NCBI GenBank assembly: GCA_947307375.1
Contig: CAMZIX010000003.1
Coordinates: 1 to 39,564 of the forward strand
Origin: an uncultured Clostridia bacterium
Lineage (GTDB): Bacteria > Bacillota_A > Clostridia > Oscillospirales > Oscillospiraceae
DNA: 39,564 bases
Reading direction: 5' to 3'
The notes beneath the pieces are model-generated. The model did no database searches. It was not told the DNA's origin and was given only the letters and a program-made list of their open reading frames with translations. Positions within the stretch are counted from its first letter, which is position 1. Every line of letters begins with the position of its first letter. Positions 15,603 to 23,575 of this stretch are shown piece after piece. The translations under genes were made by a program, and so were the position numbers.

Positions 15603-16313
15603 ATGATTCGAATCGCCATCGTGGAGGATGACAGGGAGCACGCGCTTCGGCTGGAAAACGCGCTGAAGAAATATGCCGACGAGCATAAGCTGACCCTGCA
15701 GATCCGCGTTTTTTACAACGTGATCAGCTTTCTTGAGCAATACGCGGGAGACTATGAGATCGTGTTCATGGACATCATGATGCCCATGATGAACGGGATG
15801 GACGCCTCCCGGATGCTGCGGGAGAAGGACGAAAACGTCATGCTGATTTTTGTCACCAGCATGGGGCAGTATGCCATCCGGGGCTATGAGGTCTCCGCCT
15901 CCGATTTCATCGTCAAGCCGGTGGAATACCCCTCCTTCGCCCTCAAATTCACGCGGGCGCTCAGCAAGCTCCCCAAGAAGGAGGACCGTGACATTCTCAT
16001 CCGCACGGAGACCGGCTTTGTCAAGCTGTCGCCGGACCGCATCACGTACGTCGAGGTGCGATCCCACCACTGCATATACCACACGAGATCCGGCCAATTC
16101 CGCCAGTATCAGACCATGAAAAGCGTGGAAGCGGCACTGGACGGGCAGGGCTTTGCCCGATGCAACAACTATCTGCTGGTAAACCTTGCTTATGTGGAGA
16201 AGATCGAGGGCTTAACGGTACAGGTGGCGGGAGAGGCGCTTCAGATCAGCCACCCGAAGCGTAAGGAATTTGCCGACCGCTTCGCACAGTTCACGGGGAG
16301 CGGCAAGGCATGA
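15603..16313 (+). CDS. LytTR-family response regulator
   Basis: About 236 residues. The receiver domain (1-120) starts MIRIAIVEDD, carries the phospho-acceptor D57 in VFMDIMMP and ends with a lysine in FIVKPVEYP. The C-terminal half (about 135-232) is a LytTR DNA-binding domain, with ITYVEVRSHHCIYHT, GFARCNNYLLVNLAYVEKIEG and the closing basic segment ISHPKRKEF. LytTR regulators bind paired direct repeats about 21 bp apart and activate transcription. I prefer the ATG at 15603 over 15594, because AAAGGGG lies immediately against 15594 but nine bases from 15603. It overlaps the kinase gene by four bases (ATGA). It is the natural candidate for binding the four tandem-repeat operators in this window. 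Confidence 0.92.
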   Translation: MIRIAIVEDDREHALRLENALKKYADEHKLTLQIRVFYNVISFLEQYAGDYEIVFMDIMMPMMNGMDASRMLREKDENVMLIFVTSMGQYAIRGYEVSASDFIVKPVEYPSFALKFTRALSKLPKKEDRDILIRTETGFVKLSPDRITYVEVRSHHCIYHTRSGQFRQYQTMKSVEAALDGQGFARCNNYLLVNLAYVEKIEGLTVQVAGEALQISHPKRKEFADRFAQFTGSGKA

Positions 16314-17656
16314 TGGATACCATTGTTTCGATTTTGGGGAAATACGTATTTGACGGTTTTTCCCTGATCCTGACCTTTTTGGAATCTCAGCTCAGCATCG
16401 CCCTGTTCTGCGGTCAGGTCCGAAAGCGGAATGCCTTCTTTCTGCGCCTGGCGATCGTTTTTCTGGAGGGCATCATATTAGCCTATTTGCTTGCCATATG
16501 GAACACGGAAGCGCAAAGCCTCCTTGTGCGGATCGTCTGCTATCTCTTGATCGCTTTATATAACTTTCTGTTTCTGCTTTTCTGCTGGGAGGATACGCTG
16601 GAGGAGCTTCTGATCGCTTTTTCCTGCGGCTTGGCCGCCTACCAGATCGGCAACAAGGTCTATCCGCTGCTGCAAAACCTCTTAGGCATCGACGACAAGG
16701 CGACCCTTTCGCTTGTTCACAGCGATCCGCAGCAGCTCGCGGGTTGGGAGTGGCTGCTGTTTTTTGCTATCCGCATCGGGATCTATTTTCTCCTGGTCTG
16801 GATCTTCCGTCCGCGCGGCCGCCTGACCAGCGACCGCCGCACCAGGCGGAACATCGTGCTCCTCTCCGTTTCAACCGTGGCTATCGTGACGGTCCTCGTC
16901 GGCATCGCGCGCACCTATGAGGGCGAGAGCATGGCGCTGAATATCGTCATCAAGCTCTTTGCCATCATCTTCAGCCTGGTGGTGCTGATGTTTGGGCGCG
17001 GCATCTTTTCGCAAAATGAAAAAGAGCAGCAGATCAACGTTCTCAACCAGCTCATGAAGCAGGAAAAGCTGCAATACGAATCCGTCAAGGCCAATATGGA
17101 GGTCATCAACATGAAGTGCCATGACCTCAAGCACATCATCCATCGGATCGAGGGCAAGCTGACCGAGGACGAGACCGAGTCTCTGCGGGAAGCGATCCAG
17201 TTTTACGACGCCAGCATCAAAACCGGCAACGACATTCTGGATATCGTCCTCTGCGAGAAGGCCATGGTGTGCCGAAAAAAGGGGATCGCCTTCACCTGCC
17301 TGGCTGACGGCCCGAAATTTGCCTTCCTCAGCCCGGTCCAGATCTACTCGCTCTTCGGCAATATCCTGGATAACGCCATCGAGGCCGCGGAAAAGCTTCC
17401 CGATCCGCAGAACAAGGTGATCACCCTCACCTGTCATGAAATCGGCGATCAGCTGGAGATCGAAGAATGCAATTACTTTGACGGAGCCATCCGTTGTACC
17501 GACGGAAGCCTCTCGACGCTGAAAGAGGATTCCGCGCGCCACGGCTACGGGACCAAGAGCATCCGCTATATCGCGGAGCAGCACGGCGGAAAGCTGGAGC
17601 TCAGGGTCGAGGGCAATATGTTTTTCCTCAGCGTTCTTTTCCCTGTCCAGAAGTAA
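16310..17656 (+). CDS. GHKL (AgrC-like) sensor histidine kinase
   Basis: The 448-residue protein has six to seven hydrophobic segments in its first ~230 residues with little extracellular sequence, then a short coiled region (about 232-262). The likely phosphorylated residue is H271 in MKCHDLKH. The ATPase domain carries the N box FGNILDNAIEAA (N351, N355) and a G box HGYGTKSI, as in the GHKL kinases that pair with LytTR regulators (AgrC, and many peptide-sensing kinases). The long multi-helix sensor suggests a membrane-borne or hydrophobic signal such as a peptide, but no peptide precursor gene is visible nearby. Its start overlaps the regulator stop, so the pair is made together. Confidence 0.9.
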   Translation: MMDTIVSILGKYVFDGFSLILTFLESQLSIALFCGQVRKRNAFFLRLAIVFLEGIILAYLLAIWNTEAQSLLVRIVCYLLIALYNFLFLLFCWEDTLEELLIAFSCGLAAYQIGNKVYPLLQNLLGIDDKATLSLVHSDPQQLAGWEWLLFFAIRIGIYFLLVWIFRPRGRLTSDRRTRRNIVLLSVSTVAIVTVLVGIARTYEGESMALNIVIKLFAIIFSLVVLMFGRGIFSQNEKEQQINVLNQLMKQEKLQYESVKANMEVINMKCHDLKHIIHRIEGKLTEDETESLREAIQFYDASIKTGNDILDIVLCEKAMVCRKKGIAFTCLADGPKFAFLSPVQIYSLFGNILDNAIEAAEKLPDPQNKVITLTCHEIGDQLEIEECNYFDGAIRCTDGSLSTLKEDSARHGYGTKSIRYIAEQHGGKLELRVEGNMFFLSVLFPVQK

Positions 17657-17664
17657 AAAAATAA

Positions 17665-17699
17665 ACGGCCCTCTGCACATCATGCGGGCAGAGGGCCGT
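17665..17699 (-). terminator. Convergent intrinsic terminator
   Basis: ACGGCCCTCTGC (17665-17676) pairs perfectly over 12 bp with GCAGAGGGCCGT (17688-17699). On the minus strand it is followed by TTTATTTTTTTAC, a strong T-tract, so it ends the GH78-GH3-membrane protein operon. It also lies just after the kinase stop and may end that transcript less efficiently. Confidence 0.9.
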
Positions 17700-17702
17700 G
17701 TG

Positions 17703-18083
17703 TTATTCTTTCGTAATTCCGGTGAAGCAGACTATCACGCCAAGGATCGCGGCCACAAGATACACGCCCGCGAAGGTCATGCCGAGAAACGCGTTGCCGC
17801 CGATAAAATTGACGTGGTTCCACACATCGCTGAGGCTCGGCACCGCTACTCTCAGCACAAGAGCAAAGGCCGCTGCATAAAACAGGGTCGACGCCAGGGG
17901 CGAGGCCTTGAAATCCGTAAACAGCGCCAGCGCGGTGGAAACCGCTCCCGCCAGTCCAAGAATAAAACCCAGCAGATGGAAGGTCCTGTCTGTGCCGTCA
18001 AGGACAAGATACAGAATGCTTCCCACCAGCGCCACGGCTCCTGCGATGAGGAGCAGCAGTCTTCCGCTCGTCAGCTTTTTCAT
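17703..18083 (-). CDS. Small four-helix membrane protein coupled to GH3 B2
   Basis: The 126-residue protein begins KKLTSGRLLLLIAGAV and has four hydrophobic stretches (about 8-27, 36-54, 64-82, 100-121). The start lies one base past the GH3 B2 stop (TAA then G then ATG) with GGAGG inside the GH3 end, the same coupling as at 11874. The segment FIGGNAFLGMTF matches the corresponding region of the 11452-11874 product, so the two are probably homologues. No named family is recognised. The recurring pairing with B-type GH3 enzymes is the best clue to its role. Confidence 0.8.
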   Translation of the reverse strand: MKKLTSGRLLLLIAGAVALVGSILYLVLDGTDRTFHLLGFILGLAGAVSTALALFTDFKASPLASTLFYAAAFALVLRVAVPSLSDVWNHVNFIGGNAFLGMTFAGVYLVAAILGVIVCFTGITKE

Positions 18084-18084
18084 C

Positions 18085-21006
18085 TTATCTGCCCTCCTCT
18101 TTTCGCATGGTTCTCCACAAGTACGCTGCCCCCGAGGCCACAGACAATACACCAAGAAGCGCGCACAGCGCGATGAGCGTGGGCTGCCACCAGTATACCG
18201 TTTCCGCAATGACCGTTTCCCCGGCCAGACCGTTCATGAGCACACTGCGGCTATGGGCATAGTAGAAGTGCTCATTCGCGGTTTTCATCCAGTTGAGGAT
18301 ATTGCCGTCGCGGTTCTTCACAACGAGATTGCTCAGCTCGGACTGCCTGCCGGTGTCGCTTAAAAACAGGTCGGTGCCGCTGGTGATGCACTCTGCGGTG
18401 AGAACATAGTCAGAAGCATCCTTGCTGGAGTCGGTAATATTGATGCCCTTGAATCCCCATTCGTTGCGGAGGATCTCGACCTGTGCGCCCCTGTGAGCCG
18501 GAGAGGCCGTGAGTCCGATGCGGTTATAGCTTGTCATTACGCCAAGGCCGGCGTCGTCCGCGAGCGCGCCCTCAAAAGCCTTGAAATAGATCTCGCGGCA
18601 GGCTTGCTCGGTCACGAAGGTGGCAACGCCGTGGCGGTTGACCTCCTGATCGTTGAGGCAGAAGTGCTTGAAGCCTGTGATAATGCCTCTCTCCGTCATG
18701 GGAATCGCGTTAGCCCGGCTCATCTGATAGCTCAGGAATCCGTCCTCGGAGAAGTATTCGCTGTTGCGCCCGAGATAGGCGGTGCGGTGGATGTTCGCGC
18801 CGGGGCCAAATACCATGGTAACGCCTGCATAGGCTGCGTCCTCCGCCATGAAAGCGCCGCGCTCGGCAGCAAGATCAAGGTTGAAGGTCGCTGCCTGGAT
18901 CGGCTCGTCAACATAGAGCGTGCAGGCCTTTCCGTTTCCTTTCATGTAACTGCCCTGAATGCCGCTGGGGCCGTTTGTGGAGGCGTTCGCCGGCTTGCCC
19001 ACCTCGGGGATGGCTACCACGCCGCGATTATCTCCGCAGACAGTGGCCAGATTGCTGATGCTGATCTGATCAATGAAGCTTTTCCATTCCGCGTCGTCAT
19101 AGGGGACATTCATCATTTCGACGAGCTTCAGCCCCATGTCCTGACCGAAGCTGAGTTCGGCTGTATCCGGCGCATCCTCTGGCTTGACATAGGTAGCGCC
19201 GACCATCAGCTCTTTCATTTCATCCGTAGCGTTCAGGCCTTCAACCGCCTTCGGGAAGCTGTTCCAGTCGTCGCGTGTCAGGTAAGCCACAGCGCCGGGA
19301 ATGTAGCCGTTTAGGTCGGCATTCTGAAGCTGGTTTGATACAACAACTCCCGTCACGGGACTCACGGCATAGCTCGTGTTATCGTAGTTGTCGAGGGTTA
19401 CTTTCACCGCCATGTCGCTGTTTCCGGCGACGGGGTACCCTTTTTCGTCAAACATTCCGGTCACATCTTTTTTTGCCATGATGTTATTTAGCGCATCATG
19501 AGCGCTGCTGCCGATGGCAAAGTAGTAGTCTCCCGCGTCAAACACATAGCAGCCGGTTTTGCTGTTGTCCGCCCCGTTCTGCGCGTTTTCGTCATAAACG
19601 GCGAAGAAATAATCGGATACTGTCACCGTGACCGTTTCGCTCTCGCCGGCGCCGAGCGCAGACGATTTTTGAAAGCCTATGAGCTGTACGGCAGATTTCT
19701 GCGCCATGCCCGTCTCATAGGGCAGTTGAGCGTAGAGCTGGACGAGGGATTTTGACTCTCCGTCAAATCCACCCTCGTTCGTGACCTTAACCCTGGCAGT
19801 CACCGTGTGGGCACTCTGATCCCAAGTAATCTCCTCCAACTCCTGGGTGAAGCGTGCGTAAGACAGCCCGTAGCCGAATGGATAGGCCATTTCATCGGCG
19901 TAGCTCCAGATGTCACCCATAAAAGCGCCCGCAGAAGATGCTGCGTTATTCAGCCCGAGCACCTCATCCTGATATCGGGTCTCATAATACTTATAGCCAA
20001 CGTAGATATCCTCGGCGTATACGAGATAGCGGTCGCCGTAGAGCTTGTTGAGATTGGAGAACTGAAAATCGCCAAAGTTCTGCATCGCGGGGCTTGACAG
20101 GCTGGAGGAAGCCCAGGTGTCAGCCAGGTGGCCGGTCACATCGGCCGCGCCTGTGAGAATGTCCGCAAGGCCCAGGAACCCGTAATCGCCGACTGCGCCG
20201 AAAACAAGGCAGGCATCAACGCCGAAATCCTCATCCTCGATCCACTGCACGTCCATGGCAAAGGGGCTGTTGATAAGGACCACCGTCTTCTTGAACGCGC
20301 CGCTCTGCCGGATCATTCGGAGAAGGTCTGCCTCGCTCTCGTGAAGGGACAGCATAGGAACTCCCTCCGCGTCCTTCATGTCAAGGTCAACGCCTTCTCC
20401 TCCGTAGCGGGTAAAAAGGACAAAGGCCACATCGGCGTAATCATCAAAGCTTGCCTTTATGGCATCCGTGTAAAAGCTTACCGGCACCTCGCCGATGGAG
20501 GAATTGCCCCGTGACGCAACAGAATTGCGGCGAACGCCGCTGTTCTCGTAAGCGTCACGAATCGTCGGGTTCACGCGAAAGCCCGCTTGCTCAAAGGCCT
20601 CGTAGAGCGTCCCGCCGTACTCGGCGGAAAAGCTGGCGTTCCCGGCATTGGCCCGATAGACGGGATCGGCCGCGTTGTTGCCGAAGATCGTGACACTGCG
20701 CTCCGCTACGGAGAGCGGCAGGGCGCCATTTTCGTTGCGAAGCATGACAGTCCCCTCGTGCATGGCGCGGATGCTGTGAGCTTTTTCATCCGCCATCAGC
20801 CGGTCGGCGTTTTCAGCGTTCAGCTCTCCATAGGCAGATGGAAAGTAATTCGTGTCGCCCTCAATGGCAATGGTCTGTCCGGTCAGCCCGAGGAAGCTGT
20901 TCACATAGCCCGAATAGTAGAATGCCGAGCTGGATAGGCTCACGGTCATGCTGAACAGAAGCGCAAACAGCGCCGTGAGTCCGATCCATTTTTGACGTTT
21001 TCTCAT
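18085..21006 (-). CDS. Membrane-anchored GH3 beta-glycosidase, reversed domain order (paralogue B2)
   Basis: The 973-residue protein has an N-terminal membrane helix (about 6-28) and a C-terminal one (about 942-964). The sandwich domain is first, with E204 in RYGGEGVDLD as candidate acid/base, a Fn3-like domain follows (about 395-490), and the barrel is last with GRNSEYFSEDG, KHFCLNDQE and the nucleophile D859 in GINITDSS. It is closest to B1. One difference is HRTAYLGRNSEYFSEDG where A1 and B1 have HRTPYSGRNFEYYSEDG, a substrate-side loop, so the specificity may be changed. Start ATG with GAGGGA upstream, 15 bases after the stop of the GH78-like gene, with which it shares the promoter at 23416-23483. 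Confidence 0.92.
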   Translation of the reverse strand: MRKRQKWIGLTALFALLFSMTVSLSSSAFYYSGYVNSFLGLTGQTIAIEGDTNYFPSAYGELNAENADRLMADEKAHSIRAMHEGTVMLRNENGALPLSVAERSVTIFGNNAADPVYRANAGNASFSAEYGGTLYEAFEQAGFRVNPTIRDAYENSGVRRNSVASRGNSSIGEVPVSFYTDAIKASFDDYADVAFVLFTRYGGEGVDLDMKDAEGVPMLSLHESEADLLRMIRQSGAFKKTVVLINSPFAMDVQWIEDEDFGVDACLVFGAVGDYGFLGLADILTGAADVTGHLADTWASSSLSSPAMQNFGDFQFSNLNKLYGDRYLVYAEDIYVGYKYYETRYQDEVLGLNNAASSAGAFMGDIWSYADEMAYPFGYGLSYARFTQELEEITWDQSAHTVTARVKVTNEGGFDGESKSLVQLYAQLPYETGMAQKSAVQLIGFQKSSALGAGESETVTVTVSDYFFAVYDENAQNGADNSKTGCYVFDAGDYYFAIGSSAHDALNNIMAKKDVTGMFDEKGYPVAGNSDMAVKVTLDNYDNTSYAVSPVTGVVVSNQLQNADLNGYIPGAVAYLTRDDWNSFPKAVEGLNATDEMKELMVGATYVKPEDAPDTAELSFGQDMGLKLVEMMNVPYDDAEWKSFIDQISISNLATVCGDNRGVVAIPEVGKPANASTNGPSGIQGSYMKGNGKACTLYVDEPIQAATFNLDLAAERGAFMAEDAAYAGVTMVFGPGANIHRTAYLGRNSEYFSEDGFLSYQMSRANAIPMTERGIITGFKHFCLNDQEVNRHGVATFVTEQACREIYFKAFEGALADDAGLGVMTSYNRIGLTASPAHRGAQVEILRNEWGFKGINITDSSKDASDYVLTAECITSGTDLFLSDTGRQSELSNLVVKNRDGNILNWMKTANEHFYYAHSRSVLMNGLAGETVIAETVYWWQPTLIALCALLGVLSVASGAAYLWRTMRKEEGR

Positions 21007-21021
21007 CTTGTGTCCCTCATC

Positions 21022-23382
21022 CTAATTCTTCAGCGATATGGTATAGGTCCCGGCCTCTGTGATGCTCAGGGTTTCACAGTTGGGCAGGATCACGGTCCCC
21101 TCCCCGTCGATGGCGGTGAGCGTCACCGTGTCGCCCGTTTTCTCCACGCGCAGCTCGCCTCTCGGCGTATACACGCTGCAGGCGTATTCGTCCAGGATCT
21201 CGGTCAGCACCAGCTCATAGCGTGCAAAACCCGGCGCTGTGGGGCGTACGCCGACGACATATTTGGAGAGGATGTAGAGTGGCGCGGCGCTCCAGCCGTG
21301 GTTATAGGTGCCCACATTGTCGTTGAACTGCTCCCAGAGCGTGTCCCACTCGTCATGGAGCATCGGATCGTAGCGATCGAGCATCCGCTGCACAGCCAGA
21401 TCGACACGGCCCATGACGCACAGCGCCTCCAGCACATATTTCTCGGTAAAGGGGCTTGCCTCACAGGTGCTCGTCAGCACAGCGCAGATCTGCTCATAGT
21501 CGCTCTCGTCAGCCAGCCCGGATAGAGCCAGCATGGCGTTTGCCCGGTCATCCACGTTCTTGCTGTTTGCGCTGCGGAAGCCCTCCGGCGTCGTATACGC
21601 CTCGCGCCATGCGGCCTTCATGGAATCCATCCGCTCGGTGAGGAAGGCCTCGTCGTCCGTGATGGCGAGATCCGCCGCCAGCTGACGCGTCAGATTCAAT
21701 GCGTAATAATACAGGCCCACCTGCAGCAGCTCCGGGTCGATCTTATTGCCCCAGTCGTTCCACTGCCAGGAGCCTGCGCGGTATTTGGGCAGTCCGTTTT
21801 CCATCTCAAAGAGCTTGAGGTAATCGACAAAAGCCCGGTAATAGGCCGTCATGGTCTCGCTGTCGCCTGAATGGAGCCAGTAGTGATAAGCGCTGGACAT
21901 AAAGGCCAGGCTTTGGTTGGGGATCTCCTGCGGCTTGACGCTGGGGGCGCGGCTGGGGATCGCGCCGGAGTCTGTGGTCCAGGCCACGCAGGCAAGGATC
22001 GCCTTTTTCGTCATGGCGAGCGCCCCCTCGTCATAGCCGTAGAGCGCGGCGTCGATCTGGTTGGAGGCGTCTCCCATATAGGGGCCGCGCTCCCGCTCGG
22101 GGCAGTCCATGTAGGTGTCGCGCATGCAGATGGCGACGGTGTTCAGGCTCTCCTGCCACAGCTGATCCAGCGCGGCGTCGGAGGAGCGGAGAGGCGTGAC
22201 CCAGTCGCCGTTGAATTCGCTCTTGCGGTAGCCGAGCTTCGTAAAGGTCACGCCGGCCTCGGCCTCGATGATCAGCCTGGAGCCGGAGCGCCAGGGATAG
22301 TTTTCATAGCGCTGTGCGCCGGCTGCGGTGATGTAGGTGTCCTTGAAATTGGGGATGTTCTCCCGATCGGTATAGGTGTCGGTATAGAAAGTCAGCTTTT
22401 TGCCGGCAGGCGCTTCCAGCTCGAAATACGCCGTGAACTGGATGTTTCCGGGCAGCTCCAGCACCAGGGTGGTGTCCTCGGTCAGCTCACGGTTCAGATA
22501 ATCGGCGGCGTTGAGGCAATCGCTCAGTTCGTGGAAGCGGATCGGGAGGATGATCGGCGCATAGAGCGCGCCGAAGGGCAGATCCCCGGGCCTGGCAATC
22601 AGGCTCGCGTTTTCCCAGGCGGCGTCGTCGTATCCGAGGCTCGTCCAGTCGCCGAGATCGTCACGGGCGTCAAAGAAAACGTTGCGCTCGGCCAGCATGG
22701 AGGATTGCTCGTAACGGACATAATCCGCGCCGCCGGTCACGCGGTTTTTGTACGCCGTGTGGCGCTGAGCCTTCCAGCTTGTGTCAGACGCGATGATCGT
22801 ATTGCCGAGCTTCATTTCAAACAGCAGGCCGGCCTGGGGGTATTCGTCCCCCTCTTCGTCCACGATCACAGGCATGATGGAGCCGTCGCCGCTGCGGCCG
22901 TTGAACGCCGCAAGCAGCGCGACGACGTTCTCGCCGGCCTGAAGGTTTGCGATCTCCACCTCGTCATAATAGGAGTCATAGGGCGTGGGCCCGCGCTTGA
23001 GCGAGCCGTCCAGCACCGTCAGCTCGCCGTTCACCCAGAGGACGTATTTGTCCGCCGCAGAGATGAAGGCCGTCGCCGAGGGCACAGCCTCGTCCAGCGT
23101 AAAGGTTTTGCGGAAGGCAACGTAGCTGTCCTCGGAGCAGGCCTCCGTCCAGATCCAGTTGCCCGTCCAGTCGCTCTTCCGGTAGGCCTCGATGGCCTCC
23201 GTATATTTCAACTCGGAGCGGTCCGGCGCACCTCTGTCCGGGACGGCAGCCGTCTCCGCACTCTCCGCCGTTTCTGAGGGCACGGACGCCGGCTCGCCGC
23301 TGTCCCCGCAGGCAGCGAGGCTCAGGGCGGAGGCGAGACAGAGCAGAAGGGCAATCCATCTGGCAAAGCGTTTCTTTTTCAT
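21022..23382 (-). CDS. GH78-like (alpha-L-rhamnosidase family) lipoprotein
   Basis: The 786 residues begin with a lipoprotein signal ending LAAC (cysteine near 25) and a Ser/Glu-rich linker to about 55. Next come two beta-sandwich domains (about 70-390, with FRKTFTLDEA and YVLWVNGEL), then an (alpha/alpha)6 barrel (about 400-690) and a C-terminal beta domain. The barrel carries DCPERERGPYMGD: D426, E431 and D438 have the spacing of the acidic residues that surround the rhamnose in characterised GH78 enzymes. NHGWSAAPLYILSKYVVG near 680 is another family signature. The typical general base further on cannot be assigned with certainty, so activity on rhamnosides is probable rather than proven. 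AGGAGG lies before the ATG. It leads the operon with GH3 B2, so a two-step surface attack on rhamnosyl-glucosides is plausible. Confidence 0.85.
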   Translation of the reverse strand: MKKKRFARWIALLLCLASALSLAACGDSGEPASVPSETAESAETAAVPDRGAPDRSELKYTEAIEAYRKSDWTGNWIWTEACSEDSYVAFRKTFTLDEAVPSATAFISAADKYVLWVNGELTVLDGSLKRGPTPYDSYYDEVEIANLQAGENVVALLAAFNGRSGDGSIMPVIVDEEGDEYPQAGLLFEMKLGNTIIASDTSWKAQRHTAYKNRVTGGADYVRYEQSSMLAERNVFFDARDDLGDWTSLGYDDAAWENASLIARPGDLPFGALYAPIILPIRFHELSDCLNAADYLNRELTEDTTLVLELPGNIQFTAYFELEAPAGKKLTFYTDTYTDRENIPNFKDTYITAAGAQRYENYPWRSGSRLIIEAEAGVTFTKLGYRKSEFNGDWVTPLRSSDAALDQLWQESLNTVAICMRDTYMDCPERERGPYMGDASNQIDAALYGYDEGALAMTKKAILACVAWTTDSGAIPSRAPSVKPQEIPNQSLAFMSSAYHYWLHSGDSETMTAYYRAFVDYLKLFEMENGLPKYRAGSWQWNDWGNKIDPELLQVGLYYYALNLTRQLAADLAITDDEAFLTERMDSMKAAWREAYTTPEGFRSANSKNVDDRANAMLALSGLADESDYEQICAVLTSTCEASPFTEKYVLEALCVMGRVDLAVQRMLDRYDPMLHDEWDTLWEQFNDNVGTYNHGWSAAPLYILSKYVVGVRPTAPGFARYELVLTEILDEYACSVYTPRGELRVEKTGDTVTLTAIDGEGTVILPNCETLSITEAGTYTISLKN

Positions 23383-23415
23383 GGCAGACTCCTCCTATGG
23401 TTTTCAGTCGATGTC

Positions 23416-23483
23416 ATTGTAAGGAAAAAGCAGGAGGGGAAAAAGACTTATCGCACAACCTTGACGCGAAGCGGCACAAGCTT
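23416..23483 (-). promoter_or_regulatory. Tandem-repeat operator plus promoter of the GH78-GH3 B2 operon
   Basis: On the minus strand AAGCTTGTGC (23483-23474) and AAGGTTGTGC (23462-23453) are 21 bp apart. GAT follows, then a -35-like TTTTTC at the same place as in the GH2 promoter, a 17-bp spacer and the -10 TACAAT (23421-23416), again 31 bp from the repeat. The upstream half-site overlaps the upstream half-site of the divergent plus-strand operator. Confidence 0.78.
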
Positions 23484-23544
23484 ATGCTGCCCTGCGGAAA
23501 GGCTGTGCGATATTCCTTGTATGATCTGCCGGTTGTGCTATCCT
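23478..23544 (+). promoter_or_regulatory. Divergent tandem-repeat operator plus promoter of the GH3 A2 operon
   Basis: On the plus strand AAGCTTATGC (23478-23487) and AAGGCTGTGC (23499-23508) are 21 bp apart and GAT follows. A -35-like TTGTAT, 16 bases and the -10 TATCCT (23539-23544) come next, 30 bp from the repeat. Because GCACAAGCTTATGC is nearly palindromic, its centre serves both this site and the opposite one. Transcription would start near 23551, which rules out the ATG at 23549 as the start of the GH3. Confidence 0.72.
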
Positions 23545-23575
23545 CTCTATGAAACAAACTGCAGGAGGGTACAAG

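Noticed and set aside
23549..23575. ATG at 23549 as the start of GH3 A2.
   Set aside because: The inferred transcription start is near 23551, and the strong GCAGGAGGG site serves the ATG at 23576.
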